Below are positions 9,500-18,707 of a DNA stretch of 64,000 nt, in pieces. Numbering within the stretch: position 1 is the stretch's first letter; the number at the start of each line of letters is the position of its first letter. The notes beneath the pieces were generated by a model. It saw only the letters and a program-made list of their open reading frames with translations. It was not told the DNA's origin and searched no databases. The stretch comes from Paraburkholderia bannensis (GTDB lineage: Bacteria > Pseudomonadota > Gammaproteobacteria > Burkholderiales > Burkholderiaceae): NCBI RefSeq assembly GCF_014200455.1, contig NZ_JACHBW010000002.1, positions 186,001 through 250,000 of the forward strand, given 5' to 3'. Position numbers and translations under genes: made by a program.

Positions 9500-10885
9500 G
9501 TGAGCACGCTGATCGTCCTGATGCCGCCCCGCGACCCGGCGGTTCACTCGCAGGAATGGCAATTGCCGGAACTGCCGTTCGTGCTGCTCGACAAGACGGG
9601 CCACACGCAGCGCGCGGGCCGCGCGGCGCTGGGCCTGTTGCCGAAAGCGTCGGCGACCGTGCTGCTGATCGCCGCGCGCGACCTGCTGATGGTGTCGGCC
9701 GCGGTGCCGCCGCTCAAAGGGCCGCGGCTGCGCCAGGCGCTGCCCAACGTGGTCGAGGATCACCTGATCCAGGACCCGCAGACCTGCCATCTCGCGCTCG
9801 ATCCCGTGCGCCTGCCCGACGGCCGGCAGACCGTGGCGGCCATCGATCGCGGCTGGTTCCGCTTTATCGTCGAGGGTTTCACCGGTGCAGGTCACCGCAA
9901 CCTGCGCGCGGTGCCGGTGGCGCGCTGCCTGCCCGTCGCGCTGAACGTTGCCGCGCCGGTTGCGGAGCCCGTCGTCGCTGGCGAACACGAAGGTGCCGAA
10001 GCGCCAGCCGAAGCTCCTGCCGTCGCCGCGCCGCGCGAAGCCGTGACGGCCTGCGTGCTTGGCCATGTGATGGCGACCGCCCCAGCGCTGCTGCCCGACA
10101 TGGCAGCGGCCCCCGCCACGACCGCCGCGCTGCTCGAACTCGCCATCGTGCGCGGCGCGGCCGCCGAAGGCTTTGCCGTGCCGGCCGCGAGCGTCGCCGC
10201 GACGGTCGCCGCCCTCGCCGGCGATGCCGATGTGACCCGCTACGTCCTCACCGGCCTGCCTGGCGAGCCCACCAGCGCCGCCGACAAGGCCGCCGCATGG
10301 GCCACATTCGCCGCCGCCCTGCCCGGCGCGCAGCCGCTGTCCTTTGAGACGCTCGCAAAGCGCGCACTCGCCTGCAAGTTCGATCTCTGCCAGTTCGAGT
10401 TTGCCGCCCAGCCGTGGCGTCTGGACCGCGCCACGCTGCGCCGTCTGCGTGTGCCGATCGTGCTGGTGGTCGCCTCGCTGGTGGTGGCGATCATCGGCGC
10501 GAACGTGCAATGGCTGATGCTTTCGCGGCAGCGCGACGCCATGAACACGCAGATGACCGAACTGCTGCTCAACGCCTTTCCCAAGACCACCGTGGTGCTC
10601 GACCCGGCCGGGCAGATGGCGCGTCAGCTGTCGCAGCTGCGCGTGGCCGCGGGCGAGCCGTCGCCCGACGACTTCCTCGCGCTCGCCGACGGCACCGCGC
10701 GCTCGCTCGGGCCGGTGCCCGCCAATGCGATTGCGGCGCTCGACTATCACGACCGGCGTCTGGATGTGACCTTCAAGCCGGGTGTCAACGTCGATAGCGG
10801 CCTCGCCCAGCGCCTCGCGCGCAACGGCCTGACCGGCACGCAGGACAGCAGCAGCGGCAAATGGACCATCAGGAGCGCGTCATGA
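9500..10885 (+). CDS. gspL: Type II secretion inner-membrane protein GspL
   Basis: Bitopic inner-membrane protein that recruits GspE through its actin-like cytoplasmic domain. A GTG start at 9500, after AAAAGAGG, gives 461 residues. The N-terminal ~300 residues are the cytoplasmic GspL domain. A hydrophobic helix follows at about residues 315-335 (PIVLVVASLVVAIIGA), and then a periplasmic ferredoxin-like domain. The middle (about 150-220) is unusually Ala/Pro-rich. It overlaps gspM by four bases. Confidence 0.9.
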   Translation: MSTLIVLMPPRDPAVHSQEWQLPELPFVLLDKTGHTQRAGRAALGLLPKASATVLLIAARDLLMVSAAVPPLKGPRLRQALPNVVEDHLIQDPQTCHLALDPVRLPDGRQTVAAIDRGWFRFIVEGFTGAGHRNLRAVPVARCLPVALNVAAPVAEPVVAGEHEGAEAPAEAPAVAAPREAVTACVLGHVMATAPALLPDMAAAPATTAALLELAIVRGAAAEGFAVPAASVAATVAALAGDADVTRYVLTGLPGEPTSAADKAAAWATFAAALPGAQPLSFETLAKRALACKFDLCQFEFAAQPWRLDRATLRRLRVPIVLVVASLVVAIIGANVQWLMLSRQRDAMNTQMTELLLNAFPKTTVVLDPAGQMARQLSQLRVAAGEPSPDDFLALADGTARSLGPVPANAIAALDYHDRRLDVTFKPGVNVDSGLAQRLARNGLTGTQDSSSGKWTIRSAS

Positions 10886-11412
10886 AGACATCGGCAACGG
10901 GCGGCGCCTTCGGCGAGGCCGTGCAGGAACAGTGGACCAACTTCTGGGAAGCGCGCACGGCACGCGAAAAGACCCTGCTGACGTGGGGCGGCGCGGTGCT
11001 GGCCATCGCCATCGGCTATTCGGTGCTGTGGCAGCCGGCGGCTGACGGCCGCGCGAAGCTGCGCGAAAGCCTGCCCGCCCTGCAGCGTGAGCTATCGCTG
11101 ATGACGGCCCAGGCCGACGAGGCGCGTGCGCTTTCGGGCGCGGCGGCGAGCGTCGCGCCGGGCGGCCAGGCGCTCAAGGATGCGCTGACGGCGTCGCTCG
11201 CCGATCACGGCATGCCGGGCGCGCAGGTCCAGATGGTCGGCACGGCGGCGCAGGTGCAGATGAAGAACGCGTCGTTTCCGGTCTGGACGGCCTGGCTCGA
11301 CGACGTGCGCAAGCAGTTCAAGGTGCAGGTGGTCGAAGCGCATATCACCGCGCTCAAGGCCGACGGCCAGGTCGATCTGACCGCGTCGCTGCAGAGCGCG
11401 AACGCGCGCTGA
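10882..11412 (+). CDS. gspM: Type II secretion inner-membrane protein GspM
   Basis: Partner of GspL in the inner-membrane platform, 176 residues. A short cytoplasmic tail contains the conserved FWEARTAREK segment. One transmembrane helix follows at about residues 35-55 (LTWGGAVLAIAIGYSVLW), then a periplasmic ferredoxin-like domain with the W-x-x-W-like VWTAWLDDVR region. The ATG overlaps the gspL stop (ATGA), with AGGAG 7-11 bases upstream. Confidence 0.92.
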   Translation: MKTSATGGAFGEAVQEQWTNFWEARTAREKTLLTWGGAVLAIAIGYSVLWQPAADGRAKLRESLPALQRELSLMTAQADEARALSGAAASVAPGGQALKDALTASLADHGMPGAQVQMVGTAAQVQMKNASFPVWTAWLDDVRKQFKVQVVEAHITALKADGQVDLTASLQSANAR

Positions 11413-11432
11413 CATAGCCAGAGGTCGATCGT

Positions 11433-12212
11433 ATGTCTTACTGGATGCGGCGCGCACGCGCCGCGCTGCCCTGGCTGCTGGTCGCCGTGCTCTCGGTGGG
11501 AGCCGTGCTGCTGGTGCGTCTGCCCGCCGCCTGGATCGCGCCGCAATTCGCGCGCGCGACCCAGGGGCACGTCAATCTCGTCGATCCGCAGGGTTCGCTC
11601 TGGCACGGTTCGGCCACGCTCATGCTCGCGGCCGGGCACGATGTGCAGGGTGCAACGCTGTTGCCAGGGCGTATCGAGTGGCGCGCGTCGTTCTGGGCGC
11701 TGTTCACGGGCCGCGTGCGCCTGCAGATGCGTCAGACCGAGGCGATGCCCGATCCCGTCGACGTCGAGGCGACGCCGCGTGGCGCGACCGTCACGGCGGG
11801 TGCGATTGCGGTGCCGGCCTCGCTGCTCGCGGGTCTTGGCGCGCCGTTCAATACGCTCGATCTGGACGGCAACGTGCGGCTCGCCTGGAGCCCATGGCGC
11901 GTGTTCGGCACCGATGCGTTCGGGCGTTTGACGCTCACGCTCGGCGATATGAGTTCGCGAGTCTCGCTGGTGAAGCCGCTGGGATCCTATGAAGCGGTGC
12001 TGCAGGCGCAGGGCGCATCATCGACGCTCGATCTGAGCACGCAGAAAGGGCCGCTGATGCTGGATGGCCACGGCACCTTCTCGCGCAACTCGGCGATGTT
12101 CAACGGCACGGCGAGCGCCACGCCCGACCAGCGCGACAATCTCGCGGGGCTGCTGAATCTGCTGGGACGGCCGATTGGCCCCGGTCAGGTCGCGCTGACC
12201 TTCATGCACTGA
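11433..12212 (+). CDS. gspN: Type II secretion protein GspN
   Basis: Last gene of the gsp cluster, 259 residues. One N-terminal transmembrane helix (about residues 10-30) anchors a periplasmic domain with the G-S-L-W-x-G motif (PQGSLWHG) typical of GspN and AsmA-related proteins. GspN occurs in only some T2SS loci and its role is not settled. It begins 20 bases after gspM. Confidence 0.88.
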   Translation: MSYWMRRARAALPWLLVAVLSVGAVLLVRLPAAWIAPQFARATQGHVNLVDPQGSLWHGSATLMLAAGHDVQGATLLPGRIEWRASFWALFTGRVRLQMRQTEAMPDPVDVEATPRGATVTAGAIAVPASLLAGLGAPFNTLDLDGNVRLAWSPWRVFGTDAFGRLTLTLGDMSSRVSLVKPLGSYEAVLQAQGASSTLDLSTQKGPLMLDGHGTFSRNSAMFNGTASATPDQRDNLAGLLNLLGRPIGPGQVALTFMH

Positions 12213-12267
12213 CGGCGTTGCGCCGTCGTGCCCTTCACGCTGCCCGCGCTTTATACGTTCCGCTCGC

Positions 12268-13863
12268 TTACTGCGCCTGAGTGTTCTGGGTAAATGCGGC
12301 GGCCGTGCTGGCCGTCGTGCCCGCTGTGGCCGATGCGGGCACCGGCGCGGGCGCGGTCACACCGCCGCTCTCGCGATCCATCTGCGCGGTGTCCCAGCCG
12401 CCGCCGAGCGCCTTCACCAGCCCCACCGACGAGACCATCCGCTGGCCGGCAATGCTGGCGAGCTTCTGCTGCGCCGTAAATGCCGTGGTCTGCGCGGACA
12501 GCACGTTCTGATAATCGATCGTGCCGGCCTTGTACTCGTTCGTGACGATCGCCAGCGCATGCTGCGCCGACTCCACCGCCTGCTGCTGCACGACGATTTC
12601 CTGTGCGAGGATGCGCTGCGAGGCGAGGTTGTCCTCGACATCCTGGAACGCGGCCAGCACGGTCTGGCGATAGGTCGCGACCTGCTGGTCGTAGGCCGCG
12701 CGCGCGGCTTCGGTCTGCGCGCGGCGCAGGCCCGCATCGAACACCGTGGCGGCCAGCGACGGCCCGAGGGTCCAGAAGCGCGACGGCAACTGCAACAGCT
12801 GCGAGAACACCGAGCTTTCGAAACCGCCGCTTGCGGACAGCGTGAGGGTGGGGAAGAACGCCGAGATTGCCACGCCGATCTGCTCGTTGGCGGCCGCTGC
12901 CTTGCGTTCGGCCGAAGCGATGTCTGGACGCCGTTCGAGCAGCGCCGATGGCATCGTGAGCGGCACGACGGGCGGCGTAGCCGTGAGCGGCGAGGCCGGT
13001 ATCGAGAACGACGAAGCCGGCTGGCCGACCAGCACCGCAATGGCGTGCTCGTCCTGGGCGCGCGCCACGCCGTTGTCGATGGCGGCGGCCTGGGCGGATT
13101 GCAGTTGCGTCTGCGCCTGAACCACATCCGCGCGGCCCGCCACGCCCTGGGCGTACTGGTTCTGCGTGAGCGTCAGCGACTTCTGATAGGCGGCCACCGT
13201 ATCGTCGAGCAGCTTTTGCTGGGCGTCGAGCGCGCGCAGCGTGAAATACGTCTGCGCAAGCGTGGCCTGGGCGGACAGGCGCGCGTTGGCCAGATCGGCG
13301 GCTGCGCCCTGCTGGCCGGCTTCCTCGGCGCTCACGGTGCGGCTCACCTTGCCCCAGAGATCGGGCTCCCAGGTGGCGTCGAGGCCCAGATTCACGTTGT
13401 TGCTGATGTTGCCGCCGCCACTCGAAAAGCCGCTGGCCGAACTCGAAACGCGCGAAGGCGTGCGCGAACGCGTGCCTGAGAACGACGCGCTCACCAACGG
13501 GAAATACGCGGCGCGCGCCTCGCCGACCAGCGCGCGCGCCTGGCGGTAAGCGGCGGCGTACTGCGCGACGGTCTGGTTGTTCGCATCGAGCTGATCCATC
13601 AGCCCGTTGAGTTGTGCGTCGTCGTAGATGAGCCACCAACTGCCGCGATCCGCCGTATCGGCCGGTTGCGCCACCTTGAATCCTTCCGGCGCCTCCTTGT
13701 ATGCCGCGGGCATTGCCGTGTCGGGCCGATGATAGTCGGGGCCCACCGCGCAGCCGCTCAACTGGAACGCGAGTGCCGCCGCCGCGCCGATCAGCGCGAG
13801 CGTGGGCGCGCGACGGCGCTGCAAAGCGGGAAGGCGACCGGGAAAAACGAGACGGCGGGACAT
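12268..13863 (-). CDS. RND-type efflux outer-membrane lipoprotein (NodT/OprM family)
   Basis: TolC-like outer-membrane channel of a tripartite efflux pump, 531 residues. The start at 13863 follows AGGAA and gives a lipoprotein signal with lipobox LSGC at Cys38, followed by AVGPDYHRP, the hallmark of NodT-family channels. Two OEP repeats follow at about residues 95-290 and 310-500. The C-terminus is Ala/Thr-rich. No periplasmic adaptor or RND pump gene adjoins it. A DHA2 exporter lies 1.6 kb away on the other strand and is a possible but unproven partner. Confidence 0.9.
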   Translation of the reverse strand: MSRRLVFPGRLPALQRRRAPTLALIGAAAALAFQLSGCAVGPDYHRPDTAMPAAYKEAPEGFKVAQPADTADRGSWWLIYDDAQLNGLMDQLDANNQTVAQYAAAYRQARALVGEARAAYFPLVSASFSGTRSRTPSRVSSSASGFSSGGGNISNNVNLGLDATWEPDLWGKVSRTVSAEEAGQQGAAADLANARLSAQATLAQTYFTLRALDAQQKLLDDTVAAYQKSLTLTQNQYAQGVAGRADVVQAQTQLQSAQAAAIDNGVARAQDEHAIAVLVGQPASSFSIPASPLTATPPVVPLTMPSALLERRPDIASAERKAAAANEQIGVAISAFFPTLTLSASGGFESSVFSQLLQLPSRFWTLGPSLAATVFDAGLRRAQTEAARAAYDQQVATYRQTVLAAFQDVEDNLASQRILAQEIVVQQQAVESAQHALAIVTNEYKAGTIDYQNVLSAQTTAFTAQQKLASIAGQRMVSSVGLVKALGGGWDTAQMDRESGGVTAPAPVPASATAGTTASTAAAFTQNTQAQ

Positions 13864-14046
13864 GCGGGAAATTCCTGTCGATGCGGCGGGCGAGAGCTTG
13901 GACGACGTCCGGCCCGCTGCGTAATGAGTGGCAGCGGCGGCGGCGCCGGGTTGCGGCAATGGTAGCGCACGCGTGTTGCGCCGCCGACAATCCGAAAGGT
14001 TAAGCCGGGAACGGGGACGGATGTGTTACGGCGCGTAAGGTGGAGA

Positions 14047-14412
14047 TTACGCGTTGTTACCGCGCCAGCGGCGCAGTGCATGAAGGGCGTCGTGAGCGCG
14101 CCCGCGCGCGCTATGGGCGACGCCGGTGCAGGCGGTCTTTGCCGCTGCGGCCGGATTGAGCGTTGAATTGACGGCCGTTGCCGGCAGCGCTTCGAGGGTG
14201 ACATTGGCGCCCTGCGCGCCGCGCTGCGAGCGACGGCGATCGGCCCACAGCATCAGCACGACGGCGATCGAGCCGCCGGGCAGCACGAACATGGCGGCAT
14301 AGAGCCCGATCTTGCGCCAACGCGCTGCCCCACCGGCATGCGCGAAGGCATGTCGTGCCGTGCAGGTGACCGAGCGGCCAATGCCGCCGAGCGCGTTTTT
14401 GAGGTACAGCAT
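14047..14412 (-). CDS. Hypothetical single-pass membrane protein
   Basis: A 121-residue product with a positively charged N-terminus and one or two hydrophobic segments at about residues 38-58 (IGLYAAMFVLPGGSIAVVLML) before a basic WADRRRSQR stretch. The C-terminal half is Ala-rich with two Cys. No family was recognised. The start at 14412 is chosen because it precedes the membrane segment; upstream in-frame residues look non-coding. No clear ribosome-binding site is visible. Confidence 0.5.
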   Translation of the reverse strand: MLYLKNALGGIGRSVTCTARHAFAHAGGAARWRKIGLYAAMFVLPGGSIAVVLMLWADRRRSQRGAQGANVTLEALPATAVNSTLNPAAAAKTACTGVAHSARGRAHDALHALRRWRGNNA

Positions 14413-14623
14413 GGCGCGAGCAGAGAAGAAATTCGGGAATCTAACGAGTGTAAGTGCTTGCCTGTAATAATATTGACTATGCAATCAAATCACAACTTAC
14501 TTTGCGCTGCATCAATCCCGCTGTTGTTTTTACGCTGCGATAGCGACAGATCGATGAACGCGGCGACAACTGCGTCCTGGCTGGAAATGCCGATTTGTCC
14601 CCTTGACTCCAAAATAGATTTCA

Positions 14624-14635
14624 CTGCCCAGGCAG
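14624..14635. promoter_or_regulatory. Candidate MarR operator upstream of marR
   Basis: The palindrome CTGCCCAGGCAG lies 67 bases before the preferred marR start and overlaps a plausible promoter region. Read on the opposite strand, the site at 15309-15320 is CTGCCCAGACAG, identical at 11 of 12 positions. Two near-identical palindromes, one before the regulator and one before the exporter, fit MarR-type autoregulation. Binding is inferred. Confidence 0.5.
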
Positions 14636-14690
14636 AAAAATAACCGGCTAGAATGCGCCTGTTTCCGTAATGGATGAAAACGTCTTTCCC

Positions 14691-15191
14691 ATGAGTGACG
14701 GCCCCTACGTGCCGGATGCGCCGGGCAAGGTCGGCGTCGTGCCGAGTCTCGGTTATTTCCTTTCGACTGCCCGCAACGTGCTGGCCGCCCGTATGGATCG
14801 CGCGGTCGCGCCGCTCGGGCTGACATCGTCGCAGATCGGCGTGATCATGCTGCTCTGGTTCGAGCGCGCCCGCACGCCCAACGAGATGTCGCGCGTGCTG
14901 TCCTACGACACCGGCTCGATGACGCGCATGCTTGATCGCCTGGAGAAGAAGGGCTTTATCGAGCGCCAGCGCAGTCATGTCGATCGCCGGGTCGTGGAAC
15001 TCGAACTCACGTCGCTCGGGCGCGACGCAGCGCAGCAATTGCCCGATGTGATCGCTTCGGTGATGAACGAGCAGCTGCATGGCTTCAGCGCCGATGAAGT
15101 CACGACGCTCGTCAGCCTGTTGCAACGCTTCATCGCCAACGATGCGCACACGCAGGCGGTGTGCGGTCATACGGAAAGCACGGCGGGATAG
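14691..15191 (+). CDS. MarR-family transcriptional regulator
   Basis: Winged-helix repressor, 166 residues from the ATG at 14691 (an in-frame ATG at 14670 is also possible). The central wHTH contains a recognition region around SYDTGSMTRMLDRLEKKGFIER, followed by the wing motif HVDRRVVELELT characteristic of MarR/EmrR proteins. It lies upstream of, and in the same direction as, an EmrB-like exporter, so it probably controls that exporter and itself; matching palindromes precede both genes. Confidence 0.9.
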   Translation: MSDGPYVPDAPGKVGVVPSLGYFLSTARNVLAARMDRAVAPLGLTSSQIGVIMLLWFERARTPNEMSRVLSYDTGSMTRMLDRLEKKGFIERQRSHVDRRVVELELTSLGRDAAQQLPDVIASVMNEQLHGFSADEVTTLVSLLQRFIANDAHTQAVCGHTESTAG

Positions 15192-15308
15192 CACGGCGCA
15201 CAGGCTGATTGATTCACCTGAACACGCTCGCGGCCTTCTTGCCGTTGGTCTGCACAACGGGCAACGGGCTGACGGCGCGTTTAAGAGGACCGCATTGCAT
15301 CGGAATAA

Positions 15309-15340
15309 CTGTCTGGGCAGACAATGCCCCGGCATATAAA
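15309..15340 (+). promoter_or_regulatory. Candidate promoter and operator of the DHA2 exporter
   Basis: A -10-like TATAAA lies at 15335-15340. The palindrome TGTCTGGGCAGACA (15310-15323) covers the expected -35 position, and a second palindrome ATGCCCCGGCAT follows at 15324-15335. The first matches the site in front of marR. This layout would let a MarR dimer block RNA polymerase. Confidence 0.45.
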
Positions 15341-15453
15341 TAGGCACGATCGTTCGCTCGGCGTTTATTGCAAGGGCAACGGTCCGCACGCAGGTCAAAG
15401 CAAGCGCAGCAAACAGAAAAACCCGACCAACGCTCCTGAAGAAGGACCCGAAG

Positions 15454-17022
15454 ATGGACGCCTCAACCGCCGCGCCCGGCTCTGCCCCGGCTGGCGCCGA
15501 ACTCAAGCCCCTTTCCGGCGGCACGCTCGCGCTGCTGACGGTGGGCCTCGCGCTCGGCACTTTCATGGAGGTGCTCGACACCTCGATCGCCAACGTCGCC
15601 GTGCCGACCATCTCGGGCAACCTGGGCGTGGCCAACAGCGAAGGCACCTGGGTTATCTCCTCGTATTCGGTGGCCTCGGCGATTGCCGTGCCGCTCACGG
15701 GTTGGCTCGCGCGCCGGGTGGGCGAGGTACGGCTCTTCACGCTCTCGGTGATCCTGTTCACGATTGCCTCGGCGGCCTGCGGCTTCGCCTCGAACTTCGA
15801 GACGCTGATCGCCTTCCGGCTCGTGCAGGGGCTGGTATCCGGTCCGATGGTGCCGCTTTCGCAGACCATCCTCATGCGCTCGTATCCGCCCGAGAAACGC
15901 GGCCTCGCGCTTGGCCTGTGGGCGATGACGGTGATCGTCGCGCCGATCTTCGGCCCCGTGATGGGCGGCTACATCACCGACAACTACACCTGGCCGTGGA
16001 TCTTCTATATCAACGTGCCGATCGGCCTGTTTTCCGGCGTGTGTGCGTACCTGCTGCTGCGCGGCCGCGAAACGAAGATCACGAAGCAACGCATCGACGC
16101 CGTGGGCCTCGCGCTGCTGGTAATCGGCGTGTCGTGCCTGCAGATGATGCTGGACCTGGGCAAGGACCGCGACTGGTTCAGCTCGAAATTCATCGTTGCA
16201 CTGGCGGTCATCGCGGCGGTGTCGCTGGCTTTCATGCTTGCGTGGGAAGCCACCGAAAAAGAGCCCGTCGTCGATCTTTCGCTGTTCCGCGACCGCAACT
16301 TCGCGCTCGGGGCGTTGATCATCTCGTTCGGCTTTATGGCCTTCTTTGGGTCAGTGGTGATTTTCCCGCTCTGGCTGCAGACAGTGATGGGCTACACGGC
16401 CGGGATTGCAGGCCTTGCCACAGCGCCCGTCGGTCTGCTGGCGCTCGTGCTATCGCCCTTGATCGGACGCAATATGCACAGGCTCGATCTGCGCCTGGTG
16501 GCGAGTCTGGCGTTCCTGGTGTTCGCGTTCGTGTCGATCTGGAATTCCACCTTCACCCTCGACGTGCCGTTCAGTCAGGTGATCCTGCCGCGACTGGTGC
16601 AGGGTATCGGCGTGGCGGGTTTCTTCGTGCCGATGACGACCATCACGCTCTCAAGCATTTCCGATGAGCGCCTGGCGAGCGCTTCCGGTTTGTCGAACTT
16701 CCTGCGTACGCTATCAGGCGCCATAGGCACGGCGATCAGCACGACCTTCTGGGAGGACGATGCGATCTATCACCATGCGGTGCTGACGGAATCGGTGAAC
16801 GTGTATTCGCCCAATACCACGGCGTATCAGGACGCGCTGGCGAATCTTGGCTACGCGGGCCAAAGCATGACCGCCAAGATCAATGACGTGGTGACGTCGC
16901 AGGGCTACATGATGGCGACCAACGACTTCTTCCGCATATCCTGCGTGGTGTTTCTGGTGCTGGCTGCGCTGGTCTGGATCACGAAGCCCAGAAAAGGCGC
17001 GGGACCGTCCCTGGGCCATTGA
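15454..17022 (+). CDS. DHA2-family drug:proton exporter (EmrB-like)
   Basis: Major facilitator transporter of the 14-helix DHA2 family, 522 residues. Motif C-like and motif D1-like regions are visible (LDTSIANVAVPTI near residues 40-52; GWLARRVGEVRLF near 87), followed by 14 predicted hydrophobic segments. The start at 15454 follows GAAGGA. EmrB proteins usually work with an EmrA adaptor encoded alongside; none is present between marR and this gene or directly downstream. The MarR gene 262 bases upstream suggests drug-responsive control. Confidence 0.9.
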   Translation: MDASTAAPGSAPAGAELKPLSGGTLALLTVGLALGTFMEVLDTSIANVAVPTISGNLGVANSEGTWVISSYSVASAIAVPLTGWLARRVGEVRLFTLSVILFTIASAACGFASNFETLIAFRLVQGLVSGPMVPLSQTILMRSYPPEKRGLALGLWAMTVIVAPIFGPVMGGYITDNYTWPWIFYINVPIGLFSGVCAYLLLRGRETKITKQRIDAVGLALLVIGVSCLQMMLDLGKDRDWFSSKFIVALAVIAAVSLAFMLAWEATEKEPVVDLSLFRDRNFALGALIISFGFMAFFGSVVIFPLWLQTVMGYTAGIAGLATAPVGLLALVLSPLIGRNMHRLDLRLVASLAFLVFAFVSIWNSTFTLDVPFSQVILPRLVQGIGVAGFFVPMTTITLSSISDERLASASGLSNFLRTLSGAIGTAISTTFWEDDAIYHHAVLTESVNVYSPNTTAYQDALANLGYAGQSMTAKINDVVTSQGYMMATNDFFRISCVVFLVLAALVWITKPRKGAGPSLGH

Positions 17023-17069
17023 CGGCCCGAGGACGGCCCCGCAACGCTTCGTTGCGCGCTTGCGCCCGT

Positions 17070-17777
17070 TTAGCGAGCCGTTACGCCGTTGGTCTGGATT
17101 TCCACGCGGCGGTTCTGCGCGCGGCCGTTCGCCGTGGCGTTCGATGCGACCGGCTTCGACGCACCGTAGCCATGCACCTCGTACTGGCCGGCGTGCAGTC
17201 CGCGCGATTGCAGATAGTTGCGCACGGTTTGCGCACGGCGCATCGAGAGGCGCTCGTTATAGGCCTTCGAGCCGACGGAGTCGGTGTGGCCGTCGATGAC
17301 CACCGTGCCGATATTTACGCCGTCGCTGTCCGACACGAACTTGTCGAGCGTCGCCTTGCCGCCCGGCAGAAGCTCGGACTTGTCGAATGCGAAGTTGGCG
17401 TCCGCGTTCAGCGTGATCGTGCGCGGCGGTTGCGGGATGGGCGTGGGGGGCGGCTGCGGGACCGGCTGCTGCACGACCGGTTGCGGCGCCTGGCAGACGA
17501 ACATGATTTCGCGCGGATCGTTTTCGGGCTGGAAGCCTGCTGCGGCGCGATCGACCGACGAGACACGCATCGGCTGCTTGTCGCCGCAGATCTCGTTGAC
17601 CTTCTTCATACAGGCCTTGGAGCTTTCAAGCAGTCCCTGGCACTGCACACGATAAGCCTGCGTGCCGTTGGCGAGCGTGACGACGTCGAGATTGTGCATA
17701 GGGCCCGACGCGGTGGTGCAGCCAGCGGCGACGATCAGGAAACCCAGCATGCTGGCTGGTAGAAGTCGCATTTTCAT
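17070..17777 (-). CDS. OmpA-family outer-membrane lipoprotein
   Basis: A 235-residue protein with a lipobox signal peptide (AAGC, Cys20), an N-terminal domain with several Cys, a Pro/Gln-rich linker (about residues 98-118) and a C-terminal OmpA peptidoglycan-binding domain (about 125-230). The OmpA domain shows FAFDKSELLPGG, DGHTDSVGS, NERLSMRRAQTV and GRAQNRRVEI. It should tether the outer membrane to peptidoglycan. It is transcribed alone. Confidence 0.92.
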   Translation of the reverse strand: MKMRLLPASMLGFLIVAAGCTTASGPMHNLDVVTLANGTQAYRVQCQGLLESSKACMKKVNEICGDKQPMRVSSVDRAAAGFQPENDPREIMFVCQAPQPVVQQPVPQPPPTPIPQPPRTITLNADANFAFDKSELLPGGKATLDKFVSDSDGVNIGTVVIDGHTDSVGSKAYNERLSMRRAQTVRNYLQSRGLHAGQYEVHGYGASKPVASNATANGRAQNRRVEIQTNGVTAR

Positions 17778-18025
17778 TGTTTGGATTCGGATGATTGGAG
17801 AGGAGTGGAACTGTCCGGCGCACGCCGAAGCAGGCTCAAGATACTTTTCCCCAGCAAGCCGCCCAATCAGAAAATGCCTAAATCATCAATCGAATTGATT
17901 CGACTCCGGTGTTCTCTCAATTTTTCGATTCGAAATTAGGAGAACTCGCAATGTCGAGCAAGCATGCCCCGGAATGCGGGGGCATGCAGCGAGGCGCGAG
18001 GTGGCGTGCTTGTGTCAGCGCCAGC

Positions 18026-18505
18026 TCAAGGCGCGGGAGCCGACGCGCCCTGCGCACTTTGCGGTGCATCGCCGGCATCGCCCGTTTCGCTCGCGCCCTT
18101 GCCGCCCGGGATCGACTGTTCGATGCCAGTACGCACGTACTGCTTGAAAGCCGCGCCCGCCGCCCACGGATCGGGCTTGCAGCCGATCGCGCTATCGCAA
18201 TGCGCCGCAAAGCCGATGGTGGTGGTGCCGTCGCCGTTCGGGGTTTTGGTGATTTCGTAGGCAAGCGCGCGTTTGCCGCCGCCGGGGCCGGCGGTCTGGA
18301 TCAGCGAATCGGTGACGGTCTGCACTTCGTACATCGAATGGCCGCGCACCCAGTCCTGGGCGCGTTGCCACCAGATATCGCACTGCGGCTTGTCGCTGCA
18401 GGTGAGCGGCGCGGTGGCGATCTGCATGACGTCGGGGTCGACCTGGCCGCGCGGCGCGCAGGCAGCCAGCGCCGCGCAGAGCAGGATCGGCAGGGTTCGT
18501 TTCAT
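18026..18505 (-). CDS. Hypothetical lipoprotein
   Basis: A 159-residue protein with a short lipoprotein signal peptide (LAACAP, Cys16). The mature part has four further Cys (for example CSDKPQCDIWW, and HCDSAIGCKPDPWAAG), which suggests disulfides in the periplasm. The C-terminus is Gly/Ala/Ser-rich and probably disordered. No known domain was recognised, but the conserved Trp/Cys pattern argues for a real gene. Confidence 0.75.
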   Translation of the reverse strand: MKRTLPILLCAALAACAPRGQVDPDVMQIATAPLTCSDKPQCDIWWQRAQDWVRGHSMYEVQTVTDSLIQTAGPGGGKRALAYEITKTPNGDGTTTIGFAAHCDSAIGCKPDPWAAGAAFKQYVRTGIEQSIPGGKGASETGDAGDAPQSAQGASAPAP

Positions 18506-18707
18506 CGCGTGGGTTCCTCCCTATAGGGGCACGCGCGCCGCGCGGCCCGTCCGTTTTGTCGATTGCATCGATTGCGTGACTCGTTGGAGTCCCTGCAAGA
18601 CTATAAGGGATGGAACCAGGGATTGAAGCGCAGCAGGCGCAGCCCGTCAGTGCATGCCGCAAGTGCAATGCCTGCTGCGCCGGATCCGGCGTCGAGAAAA
18701 CCCGCGC

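Noticed and set aside
12211..12227. GACGGCG-TTG-CGCCGTC hairpin after gspN
   Set aside because: Stem is good but there is no T tract, so it was not called a terminator.
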